In this document: positions 10,201-25,200 of the stretch, in pieces
Position numbering within the stretch: position 1 is the first letter of the stretch
How the letters are laid out: the number at the start of each line of letters is the position of its first letter
Assembly: GCA_020629005.1 (NCBI GenBank)
Contig: JAHDEE010000009.1
Span: 24,698-68,708, forward strand
DNA length: 44,011 nucleotides
Origin: Chitinophagales bacterium
Lineage (GTDB): Bacteria; Bacteroidota; Bacteroidia; Chitinophagales; UBA2359
Direction of reading: 5' to 3'
Made by a program: the position numbers and the translations under genes
Notes under the pieces: model-generated
What the model was told of the DNA's origin: nothing
Database searches by the model: none
Seen by the model: only the letters and a program-made list of their open reading frames with translations

Positions 10201-13200
10201 GGATATAATCGACTACTTGAATGTTGTAGGCGTCGATGCTTCCCTGATTCAATACGGTAATGCTAAATGTAATCGCATCTCCTGCAGCAACAGTCGCCTG
10301 CTGATTTGGTGCAAGCTGCTTGATCAGTGCAAGGTCAAATGATTCGTCTATGACTGTGATCGTTTCCGGGTCACTGTCATCTTCATCAGTAGCTGAATCT
10401 TCCGCCCCTGGAGTGCCGGTTCCATCGCCATCTATTTCATCGTTTGAGTCTGCGTCAGGGTTTCCGCCGGCATCATTGTCGGGAATATTGTCCGGACTAC
10501 TGTCAAGATCCGTGTGCGGATTTCCGTCTTGATCTTCTGCATTCGTAATTTCAGCCAGGTTGGTGATAACTCCCTCTGTAGCGGTAACTGTGAAAGTCAC
10601 CGGAATTGCAGCAGAGTCACCAGCTGCCAATGGTCCTGGAATCGTTGTAACTGCATGACCAGTTATCAGTGCCTCCCAGTCATTGTCAGTTAGTGTGAGT
10701 CCCTCCGGTACATAATCGATCAGGTCAATATTGTAAGCCGATACTGTTCCCTGATTGTAAACTGTGATCAAATAGGTTACTTGATCGCCCGTTTGTACGC
10801 TTGCCGCCTGTCCATTTGCAAGGGTTTTGGTCAGGGCCAAATCAAAGCGCTCCACTTCAATAGAGGCTGGATCACTGTCGTCCTCATCGGTTTCAGGGTT
10901 GGTATCGTCTGGATTCCCGGTTCCATCGCCATCTACACTATCGTCACTTTCGGAGTCTGCAGTTCCACCAGCGTCATTGTCCGGTTTAGTGTCCGGACTG
11001 CTGTCTGCATCTGTAGCAGGGTTTCCTTGCGGGTCTTCTGCTGAACTGATTTCTGCAAAATTGACAATGGTTGAGCCAAGGAAGTCATCATCGATTCTCA
11101 TGGTCACGTCCATTGTGGTCTGTGAACCTGCGATGATGGGTCCTGGAATCGTTTTGACAGCCAGGTCGCCTTCGAGCGTCCAATCAGGATCGGCAAGGCT
11201 CATTCCCATTGGGATGTAATCACTTATTTCAATGTTGTATGCATCGATTGAGCCTTGATTGTAAACAGTAATGGTGTAGGTGACCAGGTCGCCAGGCGCA
11301 GCTGATGGATTCTGGGCTCCATGCAGTTGCTTGATCATTGCCAGGTCAAATTGATCATCGGAAATCACAATCGTCTCTGGATCACTGTCATCTTCGTCAT
11401 CATTGCTTCCATCTATCACCCCATCTGTTTGTGGAGCGTCGTTGTTTGGATCTGTATCAGCATCCGAATCAAGATCTTCCGGATGGTTTCCATTCTCGTC
11501 CTGTGCATCAGCAATTTCTGCCTGATTTGTGATGGAACCTGAAGTCCCAGTTACCAGGAATGTAATGGGTACAATTCCACTTCCTCCTGCTGGGATAGGG
11601 CCTGTCAAGGTATAGTTGGCCATACCATTGGCTTCTGTCCAGTCGGGATCGATCAAACTAAGTCCGGCAGGAATATAATCGACAATTTCAACATTAGTTG
11701 CGATTACTGTTCCTTGATTGTAAACAGTAATCACAAAGGTTACCTCATCGCCAGTCTTTACATTGGCTGATTGTTCGGCTGCCAGGCTCTTGAGCAGTGC
11801 GAGATCAAAATCCTCCTGGATAAAGATTTGCTCAGGGTCACTGTCATCTTCATCTCCTGCTGGGTGGCCATCATCTGGCAAGCCAGTGCCATCACCATCT
11901 ATAGCATCGTTGGTTTCATCATCCGGATTGCCTCCTGCGTCGTTCGAAGGATCACTGTCGGCAGTACTATCTTTGTCATCTGGATGTGATCCAAATTCGT
12001 CTTGAGCATCAGCGATTTCCGCTACATTGCTAAGTCCACCCTGACCACTTACAACCAGCATCGTTACACTGATGGTGTGGCTTTGTCCTGCAGCAACTGG
12101 TCCGGCAATAGTTGCCGTAGCAGTACTTCCATCAGCAGAGAACCAGTTTGAATCCTGTAGCTGTAAGCCAGTAGGAATGTAGTCGATAATTTCAATTTCA
12201 TAGGCTGCAACTGTTCCTTGATTGTAGACCGTAATGTCGTACTCAACCAGGTCACCGACCATCACAGTTGTACTCTGTCCTGCTGCCAGTGTTTTAGTCA
12301 AAGCCAGGTCAAAATTATCCAGTTGTACAATTGCCGGATCACTGTCGTCTTCATCGGTAAGCGGATCATCTCCACCCGGCTGTCCTCCTCCGTTGCCATC
12401 AATGGCGTCATCTGAGTTTCCGTTGGGATCTCCTCCTGCATCATTATTCATATCCGTGTCTGGAGTGCTATCGACATCCAGGGGCTGTGCTCCGTTTTGG
12501 TCTTCGGCAGAGGCAATTTCTGCTACGTTCAGCATATTGTCGCTTGTACCAGTAACTGTCATGTTTATGAAAATCGTTTCTGATCCTCCAGCTGTAATGG
12601 GGCCTGGAATGTTGTAGGTCGCTGTAGTACCTAAAACTGACCATGCTGGATCATCGACTTGCAATCCTTGCGGGATGTAATCCACAATTTCCACATTGTA
12701 GGCATCCACCGTACCTTGATTGTATATAGTAATGGCAAATTCTACTTGCTCTCCTGTGGCAACTGTTGGGTCCTGTGCGGCAGCCAGGGTTTTAATCAGT
12801 GCCAGGTCGAAGACTTCCTGTTCGCTGATGGTGACAGTAGCAGGATCGTGGTCATCTTCATCGTTGTTGGAAGAATCTGTCACATCATCTGAGACCGGTC
12901 CATCATCCTGCGGATTCGCATTAGGATTTGAATCCTGATCTGGAGGATGATTTCCAAACTCGTCTTCGAAATCCATTATCTCGGCAATGTTGGTTAATGT
13001 CCCAGCCTCCCCTGAAACCACGACCGTGATATCTACGTTAGCAGAGGTATCTGGTGCGATCGGACCCGGGATGGTAATCGTTGCTGTATTACCCTGTGCA
13101 TTCCAATCCTGATCATTCAAGCTCATTCCGGTTGGCAAATAGTCAATCAGTTCGACATTTTGCACTTGCTCTGTCCCTTGATTGTAAATCGTGATCGTAA

Positions 13201-16200
13201 AGGTAACTTCATCTCCGGCTGCAACAATTGGTGTTTGCCCATCTGCTAACTGCTTGATCAATGCAAGATCAAAACCTTGCAAGGTGAGTGTTTCAGGATC
13301 ACTGTCATCTTCATCCGTCATTGGATTGTCCTCATTTGGCGAGCCTTGACCATTTCCATTCACTTCATCATCGGTGGTCCCATCTGGTTGCCCACCTGCA
13401 TCGTTGTCGGGAATGTTATCTGCATTGCTATCTACGTCCTGAATGTCATTTCCGTTTTCGTCTTTGGCGTCAGCGATCTCGGCGATATTGACCATATGCT
13501 CACTGCTTCCCGTGATAATAAATGTAATTTCAACTGTAGTAGATAAGCCGGCCATTAGCGGGCCCGGAATCACAGTGTAAGCGTTGTCACCTGTAAGGGT
13601 CCAATCCCCATCAGCAAGCTGTAGTCCTTCTGGAATATAATCTACAATCTGAACGTCATATGCATCTATGCTTCCCTGATTGTAAACCGTGATACTGAAG
13701 CTAACTTCATCTCCAGCCTGTAGATCAGCGCTTTGTTCGGGAGCAAGTGTTTTTATCAAGGCAAGGTCGAACACTTCATTCGAGTTAATAGTTACCGAAG
13801 CTGGGTCGCTATCGTCTTCGTCTCCCACGGGATCATCAGATCCAGGTGCGCCAGTTCCGTCACCTCCAGTTGCATCATCGGCTGTAGTATCTACGGCACC
13901 ACCTGCATCGTTGTTTGGATCAGTATCCGGCGTACTATCTTCATCTATCGGGTTGCCTCCCTGATCATCTTCGGCTGAAACGATTTCGGCCACATTTACC
14001 GCAGTACCTGCTTCAGCTCCGGCAGTTAATGTAATTTCAACATTGGCAGTGGCTCCCGCCGCTATTGGTCCAGGAATCGTGATCATCGCATGCTCTCCAG
14101 CAATCGTCCAATCACTGTCATTGAGTGAGAAACCTTCTGGGATATAATCGATAATCACAACATTGTGTGCATCAATATTTCCTTGATTCTGGATGCTGAT
14201 CACAAAATCGACATCATCACCCGGATTGACAGTGGCCGACTGCCCAGACGCTAATTGTTTAATCAAAGCTAAATCAAATACTTCTGAGACTATTACAATC
14301 TCCGGGTCATGATCGTCCTCGTCCGTTAATGGATCGGAACCTCCGGGTTCGCCTGTTCCATTTCCATTCGTCTCGTCATTCGTGGATGTAGTAGGATCTC
14401 CGCCGGCATCATTGCCATCGATTGCATCAGGTGTGCTGTCTATGTCTTCAGGATGGTCTCCATTAGCATTTTCGGCATCCGTAATCTCTGCATAATTGAC
14501 TAGTGTGCCGGAGGTTGCAATGACCGTAACGGTGATATCTACCGAAGCAGATGATCCTGCTGCAATCGGACCTGCAAGCACAGTAGTTGCTACCTGTCCG
14601 GTTGATGTCCAATTGGAATCACTCAGTACTAATCCTTGAGGTAAGTAGTCGATTAGTTCAATATTGTATGCATCAACATTACCCTGGTTGTAAACTGTGA
14701 TTGTGTAAGTAACCTGGTCTCCTAAATTCACACTTTGCGCTTGTCCCTCTGCGAGTGTCTTGCTTAAGGCAAGATCAAATTGCTCACCTACAGTCACCAT
14801 TGCCGGATCACTGTCATCTTCATCTGTGGTTGGGGAAGTATCGCCCGGCGCACCTGTGGCATTACCATCAAGGGAGTTATCTGAAGGTGAACCCACGGAA
14901 CCACCTCCGTCATTGCTGCTATCGGAGTCAGCAGTACTATCTATGTCTGTTGCTTGATTACCTTCTTCATCCTGCGCTGCGCTTATCTCAGCTACATTTA
15001 CAAGTTCTCCTACCGATAATGCAGTCAGACTAATGTCTACGGAAAGTGTTTCTCCTGGCATGATTGGTCCTGGTAGCAGTATGCTGGCATTAGAACCAAC
15101 AGCAGTCCAGTCAGGATCGTTGAGTTGCATTCCTGATGGAATATAATCCGTGACTTCAACATTCATCGCTGTGATATTGCCTTGGTTGGTCACCGAAATA
15201 CTAAAGGTCACCTCGTCACCTGAAGAGACGATGCTTGGCTGACCTGTTGCCAATCGTTTTACCAGTGCGAGATCGAAAACAGGATCCAGTGTAACTAATT
15301 CCGGATCATGATCATCTTCATCTCCCGCATCATCGGCACCGGCGATTTCTCCAGTTCCATTTCCTTCCGTTTCATTATCGGCTGGGGAATCTGGCGCACC
15401 TCCGGCGTCATTATCGGGATTTGAATCAGGAGTAGAATCTTTGTCTATTGCCGTGTTACCTTCATCATCCTGAGCATTTGCAATTTCAGCAAAGTTGACC
15501 AGGTCACCAGCTGTCACACCTTCGTCAATACGTACAGAAATATCAACTGCCGCGTAGCCACCGAACGGAGCGATTGGTCCAGGAATCACGGTACTTGCCG
15601 TGTTTCCCTGCTCTGTCCAGTCAGCATCAGCCAGTGACATGCCCGCTGGTAGGTAGTCAATGATTTCCACATTTGTGGCGGGCACTGATCCCTGATTGAT
15701 GATCTGAATGGTATAAGTTACAATTTGCCCAGGAAGCACATTGGCCGATTGTCCTGAAGCCAGGGTCTTCGCCAAAGCAAGGTCAAAGACCTTTACATTG
15801 ATTAGAGCAGGATCATGGTCATCTTCATCTCCAACATCACCTGTATCTCCAGGGGTACCGCTTCCATCACCGTCTATCGAATCGTCTGCGGCACTGTCCG
15901 GAGCTCCACCAGCATCATTGGTATCATTGCTATCCATATCGCTATCAACATCGCTTACTATGTTGCCCTCAGAATCTCTTGCGTCCGCGATTTCCGCGAA
16001 GTTGACTATCGTTCCTCCGGCGAAATCTGGATCAATCGAAAATGTGATATCGACCGTTTCTGTATCACCTGATGCCAGTGGCCCTGGTATCGTTGTGGTG
16101 GCATAATTGCCGGACATATTCCAGTTGGTGTCATTGAGGATTAATCCAGTCGGTATATAATCGACTATAGAAATATTACTAGCTGCTACATTTCCCTGAT

Positions 16201-19200
16201 TGAAAATCTCTATTGTGAATGTCACAGCTTCTGAGCCTGAGACTGTAGACTGCTGGCCAAGTGCAAGAGTTTTGACCAATGCCAGATCGAAGATTTCAAC
16301 ATTTACCTCTGCTGGGTCATGGTCATCCTCGTCACCCGTACCGGAACTATCTCCAGAAATTCCCGTTCCATCACCACTTATAGAATCATCCGAGCCAGTG
16401 CCAGGATTTCCTCCTGCATCATTGCTGTCGTCTTGATCCGGAGTCGAATCGATATCATTGCCAATGGTCCCATCTTCTGCTGCTGCTGAGGAAATCTCTG
16501 CAAAATTTATCAGTGCACCTGCTTCTGAAGCAGTAGTTACCGTCAAGGTAATTTCTATAGTCGAAGAAGAGCCTGCAGCAAGGAAAGGCAACTGATAGGT
16601 AGCGTTGCCTCCAATTGATTGCCAATCGCTATCTGTCAGGACAAAACCAGTTGGAATGTAGTCCACAATCTCAATATCATAGGCATCTATGTCCCCTTGA
16701 TTGATCAATGTGATCGCAAAGTCTACTGCTTCTCCTGTTGCCACATTTTCGGATTGGGTCGGAGCCAAGGTCTTTTGTAAAGCCAAATCAAAGTCGCAAG
16801 ATTTGGTTTCCAATTCAATACTAGCTGTATTGGCAGTGCAACCACTGTTGTCTTCCACTACTGCCCAATAATTTCCAGGCACAGCAGTTTCCAAATTTGC
16901 TTGAAAGCCGGATTGAACTTCGATACCATCCAGATACCAGGTAACTTGATAATAATCTGTTCCATTGAGTGAGAGATTGACTGTCTCTCCCTCACAAACC
17001 GGATTCTCACCGTCGATAAGCACTTGAGGAATGACTGTTTGCTCATTGGTGACGTTTACCATTTCGCTAAGCCCTGCACAGCCATCAGCAGAGACAACTT
17101 CGGCTGTGTAATCTCCCGGCACAGTCGCAAGCAATACTGGAGAATTTTCACCGATCAACATATTGCCATCAAGGTACCACTGAATGCTAAGGAATCCACC
17201 GGACACGTTAAGCACGACCTCCTCGCCTGGACAGACACTGGAGGAGCCTTGCACAAGAATCTGAGGTTCCGGCTTCTCATTGACTTCTACCTCAATTGTA
17301 TTTGAGGTGGCAGCACAGCTTTCGGTATCCAATACAGACACCGTGTAAATCCCTGCTTTCTCAGCCTCCAATTGGTTGCTGGTTTCAAGTGGAATCAATT
17401 CTCCATCTACAAACCATTGGTAGCTCTCATAACCTGCGGTCACTTCTAAGTGCACAGAAGATCCAACACAAACAGGATTTGCAGAAGCAGCACCGAGTAC
17501 TGGATTTGGCAAGGGGTTAATAGTCAGAGAAACAATGTCACTCAGACCTTCACAATCTTCTTCACTAGATACAAGCACTGAGTAATCACCAGCTTGTGTT
17601 GCAGTAAGTTCATTCAATGCTCCACTTTGTACAATGATCCCATCTAGATAGAATTCATAGGAAACAAATCCTGGTGTCGCTTCAATCAAAGTACTTTCGC
17701 CTTCACATATTTCTGCTGCTTCAATTGCGATACCAGGCTTCGGAGCTGGATACACGGTAATCAGCTTCTGTGCAAGGTTCACACATCCATTTACATCGAC
17801 CACCTCAACAGTGTAGTAAGTTGTGGTCAGTGGATTGGCAACCGGATTCGCACAATTGGCGCAAGAAAGCGTTCCGTCGTTTGGTATCCAATTATAGGTT
17901 CCACCTCCAGCGGCAAGAAGCTGTGTACTTTCTCCTTCACAAATGGCACTTTCAGTTACATCAATATCGACTACTGGTAGTGGATCAATTTGCACTTGCA
18001 CGGCAGTACTTGTACCCGAGCAGCCATTGGCATCCAGTACTTCAACTGTGTACACACCAGCAAGATTAGCTTCATAGACATTAGATGCAGCGCTTTGCAC
18101 AAGCAGAACACCATTGTAGTACCATTTATAATCATCAAATCCGGCATTCGCTTCCAGAAATAGTGGAACACTGTCCTCACATACCTGGAGTCCCAAGGGA
18201 GCTGTGATCATTGGCGAAGGACCAGCATTTACAGTGATCGGAAATGGAGCGGTTGTTCCACTACATCCATTTAGATCATCAACAAATACAGTGTAATTTC
18301 CTGCCTCGCTTGCTGTGTAGATACTAGCTATTGCACCTGGAATAGCAACACCATCCAGATACCACTGATACATAGAGTATGCGCCAATGATCGATAACAG
18401 CACTTCCTCTCCTTCACAGAAAGTCGAGGGGCCATTCGGATAAATGAATGGCTCTGGTTGAGGCAGTACGTTTACTTCGATCTCTTCCATGAATCCGATA
18501 CATCCCAATCCATCAGTGACCTCCACTGTTACTAGTGCTGTTGCACTTATATCATAGAAGTCTGTTGTACCGCTTTGCACCAGAACGCCATCCAGGTACC
18601 AATCGTAATTATCGTATCCAGGATCAACAGTCACCCGGATGTCTCCCGGCTCACAGAAGGTGCTTGGTCCATCCAGTGTAAAACCAGGCTCTGGGTTTGC
18701 ATTCACAGTGATAGCGACTTCAGGAGAATTAGCCGAACATCCGTTGGCATCTGTGACGATCACGGAGTAGTCTCCCGCTTCAGTAGCTACATAGGAGTCA
18801 TTGACACCTGTCTGCACAAGCGTTGAACCATTCAAAAGAAAATCATAATTGTCGGCGCCTCCCGGCGAAGCTTGTAGTGTTACAAAATCACTTTCACAAA
18901 ACTCCGCTGCTCCTACCAAATTGATACTGGCCTCTGGTAATGGATTGACAATAACATCAACTGTTGGCGTAATCACATCGCAGAACGCACTACCTGTCAT
19001 TGCGTAATAGGAACCGGTCTCGGTAGGTTCATAACATCTCATCGTCTCTCCAGCCATCAGTTGATCATTCACCGGATCTGGTGATAAGGGGTCGACGGCC
19101 TGGTACCATTGGTAAGAAGGCCAGTTTTCTGTAACGCAGAGTTCGAGCTGGTCCCCTTCACAAATAACCGGGAAGTTGCTTTCATCTATGCCAGGCAATT

Positions 19201-22200
19201 CACCAGGATAAAATCCAGCGTCCACATCGTAGTTGCATTCATTATCAGACAGACTAATTAGGGCAGTTTGCCCATTGGCATCTGCATCGTTATTATCGGC
19301 ATCACCTAGTAGTCCTGCCGATGTACTAATCGTCAATCCTGTCGGTGCTGAAAAGATCAGGTAATAGGAATCGTTTGGCAGAATATCATCGAAGAGATAA
19401 TAACCGGAGGCATTAGTAATTTCGGAGCCTATGAAGTCGCCTGTTGCATTGTAAAGGGAGACTTGCACCCCTCCCAGCATGGTCTCGCCATCTTCCAAAA
19501 GACCGTTACTATTACAGTCTATCCAGGTGTTGTCACCCAGGCAAGCATAGCACGGATCTTCAGTTACAGTCCAGGCAGTAGAAGTGCCGGGACAAGCCCC
19601 ACCATCATCGACCACTACATAGTAATTTCCTTGAGCTGTTACACTGTAAACTTCGCTGTTGCCTGTTTGTAGCAAGGGATCATCGCCATTTGGATTCTCG
19701 AGGAACCACTGGTAATTCTGATATCCAGCAGTGGCTGTGATCGTAATGGGAGAGCCTGACGCACATACGCTGGTTTCACCAGAAATACTTACTGGAGGAG
19801 TTGACAATACTTCCAACTCTATGGAAGAACTGGCTGAGCATCCGTTGCTCAGTGTTACGCTAACTGTATAAGTAGCATTTTCCAAACCACAATAGATCGC
19901 ATTTGCTGGATCCGATAGATCCAGATTCGTTTCTGGCAGCCAGATAATCTCAGCCGAGCTAAGATCAGCATCCGCAATGTCAATCGGCAGGCTGATGCAA
20001 TCACCGGAACAAAGTTGCAAGGGCGCAGTTCCGAAGTCAAAACTACAGTCAAAGATTTCGATCAATTCCGGATCGGCATCATCCTCATCAGTGATCCCAA
20101 CAGAGCCACCCGGAATCCCTGTCCCATCTCCGTCGACTTCATTATCCGAGTCAGCCAAAGGGTCTCCGCCGGCATCATTTCCATTTGTAGCGTCTGGTAC
20201 TGAATCCTTGTCTGATTTACCAAGTGCATTTTCTGCAGCACTTATTTCAGCCACATTTACCATCGAACCATTAGGTGCTGTGGCATCGATGATATACGAT
20301 ATAGAAACAGTCGTGCTGCCACCAACAGGAATTGAGCTTATCGGCTCATTGAGCATCGCGATGCCAGCTACAGAACTCCATGCTGCATCATTTAGAGTCA
20401 GACTTGTCGGAGTGTAATCGCTCACCTGCACCATAGTAGCATCCAGACTACCCTGATTGTACACGGTAATTAAAAAAGTAACAGCATCGCCCGGAGAGAA
20501 AGGTCCAGGAGTGCTTGCCGTATCCAGCACCTTTGTCAATGCAAGGTCAAACTCCTGCTGTACGTTTACTAGCGCAGGATCTGCGTCGTCTTCATCGCTT
20601 AATGGTTCATTATCATTTGGGACACCTGTTCCATCACCAACAGTAACATTATCCGAAGCTCCCTCTGGACTTCCACCAGCATCATTGTTAGGATTTGCAT
20701 CCGCTTGAGAATCTATGTCCGGAAGACCCGCCTCGTTGCTTGCTTCACTGATTTCAGCAGTGTTTACCAAAGTGCTACCCTGATAGTTGCTGTCTATGGT
20801 GAATGTAATGGATACTTGTGTGCTTGCTCCAGCAGCGAGGCTGGCAATTGGGGTATTGAGGGTAGCTATGCCTGCCGTTGCAGACCACTGCGAATCATTA
20901 AGGATCAATCCTGCCGGTATATAGTCACTGATTTGGATATCTGTTGCATTAAGTGTTCCTTGATTTGTGATATCTATCAGAAAGCTAAGGCTTGAGCCAG
21001 GCAAATAGGGTCCCGGACTTAGGCTTGTATCGATCTGCTTGATCAATGCTAAATCAAAGGTTTGCAATACCGGTATTTCAACGGGATCTGCATCATCCTC
21101 ATCAGTAGCCGCATTAGTATCTTCTGGGGTTCCAGTCCCGTTTCCATTGATCGAATTGTCACTTAGCGTTCCAACAGCGCCTCCTGCATCATTGCTCATG
21201 TCCGTGTCTGGAGCAGAATCCACATCATCGAGCCCTAGCACATTTTCCCCCGATGAGATTTCGGCCACATTTACAATTGAACTTCCAGTAAATCCGGAAT
21301 CGATGGTAAAGCTGACGGAAAGCTTTATACTTGCCCCAGGAGCCAATGATGCGATCGGGCTATTAAGGCTCGCCACTGACCCTACTGCCGACCAGGCAGA
21401 ATCGTTTAATATTAGCCCCGAAGGAATGTAGTCACTGATCGTAATATTGCTGGCGGCAAGGCTACCTTGGTTGTAAACTTCGATCTCAAAGGTTACGGCA
21501 GTACCAGGAGCAAAAGGTCCTGGAGTGGCAGTGACATCCAGCACCTTTGTCAGAGCAAGATCGAAAACCTGAGAAACCTGCACAAGTGCAGGATCTGCGT
21601 CATCTTCATCTGTTGCTGCAATGCTATCGTCGGCAACTCCAGTACCGTCCCCATCAACAGAATTATCTGAAGGCGATTCGGGATTACCCCCTGCATCATT
21701 TCCTGAGTTCGCATCTGCTGTGCTATCGATGTCCGGCAAGCCAAAATCATTGCTGGCAGCAGAAATCTCGGCCTCATTTACCAAATTTGTACCACTGAAA
21801 TTTGAGTCGATGATAAATGAGATAGCCACCGTCGTACTGCCACCTGCTGCCAATGAAGTTATAGGAGTATTCAATGTCGCCACGCCTGAACTTGCCGTCC
21901 AATTGGCATCGTTCAAGCCCAAACCGGATGGAATGTAGTCGCTGATTTGTATTTCTGTGGCGTCTACCGTTCCCTGATTTAGAACTTCGATCTCAAAAGT
22001 AACCAGCGAGCCTGGCGCAAAAGGCCCCGGAGTTGCATCCAGATCAATTACTTTTGATAGGGCCAGATCAAAAATGTGTTCCGGCTCACAGTCTGGAGGA
22101 GCATTAAAGAAATCAGAATCGCCACAAGTTCCGCCGGTAAATTCGGCCGAAATTGGATTTGCGACTGAAGCATCCGCGCTCACGAGAAACTGAACATTTG

Positions 22201-25200
22201 CTGGGGAACTCGTGGTAGTTGGATCAATGGTGACAACGGAGCTTCCGATGCTCACTTCCAGTGTTTCCCCTTCAGGCGCTTCTGCCCAAATGACCTCTAC
22301 ATCCACCAGCGATTCGCTGTTTGGATCATTGTAGTTACATGTGCCTACGGTCACATTAGTGATCACAACGCTGCAGGGTTGGCAAAGCTCAACCTGTACC
22401 TCTGCAACTGCAGAAGTCGAGCAACCTGTTTCAAGGTCTGTGACTAAAAGTTCATAGCTTTTTGTTCCTATGCCAGTTAAATAGATCGTTGGGTTAGATG
22501 AATAGATGTCGCTTAGCGTTCCGTCATTCGGACCCCAAACAAAACTGTAATTGCCTGTAGGTGTGATTTGCGGATCAAGTGTCAACCCGGTATCCCCAAG
22601 GCAAGCTTCCAACATAGGTACGGTCACTTCCGGAGCAGGTACGGGATTTACACCGACTGTCACCTCCCTGCTTGCTATGCAACCATTCGCCCCCACAGCT
22701 GTCAGGGTGTAAGTGGTCGTCTCGCTTACGCAAGCTGTTACTATTGAGGCATTTGCATCGTTAAGCCCAGTGGTTGGAGACCAAAAATACTCAACACCAA
22801 ATTGCGCCTCTGTTCCAATTTGCACACAGGATCCTTCACAAACCGTTGTAGAGCTGAGCGCTGGAAGGGAGAGTTCATTTACCGTTACGTTGATCGAAGC
22901 AGTGCTTGTACAACCATCCTCAGTTTTGGAAAGTGTAAAAGTGTATGCTCCGGTCTCGGTTGGCTCAAAGTTCGGATTCGGACTGATAGGATTATCAAGA
23001 CCAGTAGCTGGGGACCAGGAGTAGGAAATGCCAGCACCAGTAGGATTAGCCGAGCTTCCCAATGCTGCTACTTCGCCTAAACACATGACAACATTAGTTC
23101 CTGGTTCTGGAGCTTCATTAGCAGGCACAATCGTTTGTGTCACAATCGAAGCACATCCCGCTGCATTATTGACATTTAAGATAAATGTAGTTGGAGTGCT
23201 AGGTGGGTTCAATACTTGAGGACTTCTTGCTGTCGCATCATCCAACAGACTTGCTGGAACCCAGTTGTAAGTAAGACCTTGTGGTACTTCCTCACCAATG
23301 GTCAGCGGTCCGGAAGAAGGACAATAGTTCAGTTCTGGCAGTTCGAAAGCCGGGACCGGATCGGCCACGACAACCTCGACGGTATCTTGAGTTGCACAGC
23401 CAAGAATGTCATCGGTTGCGGTAAGTATGAATGTAGTAGAGATGGCTACTAGAGCCTCAGGCTCTGCATCGAATTCATTGCTGCCATTTTGCCAGTTTGC
23501 ATTCGATGGAGTCCAGGAATAACTCGTATTCGGTGCTGCCGGAGATCCACCCAATTGAATAATGCCGTTATCACAGACCAAATGATCTTCTCCAGCATCC
23601 GCCTGTGTATTGAGGATTTCCACAATGGTGGTGTCTCTTACCGTACAACCAGAAAGTATGTCGGTGACCAATACGGTATATTCTGTTGTGGAAGTTGCTG
23701 TGGCTATTGGATTCGAAACGGTATTGTTAGAAAGGACTTGTCCAGACCATTCGTAGGAGTATCCTGCAACAGGTGCGTCTCCAATTTGGACAGGCTCTCC
23801 CGAGCAAGTAGATTGATCCTCCGAGGTAAACACTGGCAATGACCATGCAGGTGGATTTACTTCAATTGAAGAAGAACAGTTGAAGCTTGAATTGTGGGGG
23901 CTGGACATCGTTACGGTATAAGTGCGCTCTACATCATCAGTGAGATACACAGTCTGACCCGTAGTGGCACTCAGTCCTTCTGCCGGGGACCAGGTGAAAT
24001 TCAACTGTGAAGCATCTGGCACAGAGTTGTCAGCTGGAGTCGCCGTCAGCGCTACCTGCCCATTATTCAAGCCGAAATCCGGACATCCGAATGGAGCAGT
24101 AAACTCTATGCCGACGCTACAACCACAAGGGGGTACAATCACTTCATCAACACAAGAATGACCATTATAGCTCACAGTTAATTGATACACGGACGGTTCT
24201 GAGTCTGAGCCAGAGACCGGCACCTGCGGCTGATTAGTCACGCCGGTAAAATTACCTGGACCAGACAGTAAAACCCAGGTATAGGTCTCGTCAATATCAG
24301 GTGTCCGATCTGGCTCTCCAATGATTCTCGGTCCGCATCCGTCTTCCCCTGCTCTTGCCTCTATGACAGCAGCCTCCATCTGGTCCACGTAAGTACAGCT
24401 TTCGTTTCTTGCAGTTAAAAAATAGGTAATCGGATTGGGACTTGGCATTTCAAGACTTCCTGGAGTAAAAGTCGCCACAGCCTGAGTATTCGCTGGCAGA
24501 TAGTTTCCCGGGGCCCAGGTATAGGTAAATCCAGGATCTGCTCCTGTGCCGATTGGTGCAGTGTCACCAAGACAAATCACTACATCCGGACCCGCAAATT
24601 CTGTTGTAGAAGGCGCCGGTATCGGATTTACCTCTACAGTATCAGTCGTCTGGCAAGTACCACCACCAGTCACCGGTATTGTCAGCGTCAATGTATAAGT
24701 CGTTGAAGATCCAGGATTGGCCATTGGCTGAGCACAGTCACTGCAACTCAAACCTGTGACAGGTGACCAGGAGTACTGCACGCCACTGACCCCCGGAATG
24801 GGACTAGCTCCAATTTGTACAGGATCTCCAGCACAATTGTTGGAAGCCACCCCGGCGTCGGCAATGTAAGTATTTACCAATGCCTGGTCTATCTGTTGAC
24901 AACCGTTCGCATCTGTCACGGTCACGGTATAGATTGTATTCTCGGTTGGAGTTACAGTTGGATTTGCAACATTAGCTGCGCCGTAATCCCATTCATAGGT
25001 ATAGGGAGCTGTTCCGCCAATAGCCGTGGAAACTCCGCCCAATGTTACAGCTGTGCCCGGACAAGTATTGAATACTCCTCCAGCATCAGCTTCAGGAGCA
25101 ATGTCCTCTGTAACCAAAACTGCTGTAACCTCACTAGTGGCCACAATACCTCCACCGCAACACTTGCTGTTAGTGGCAACTCTTCTGTAGTAAGCGTCAG

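Noticed and set aside
8060-16792. CRISPR-like array from the regular repeats
   Set aside because: The period is about 500 nt, the repeats are in-frame protein domains, and there are no short identical repeats with unique spacers.
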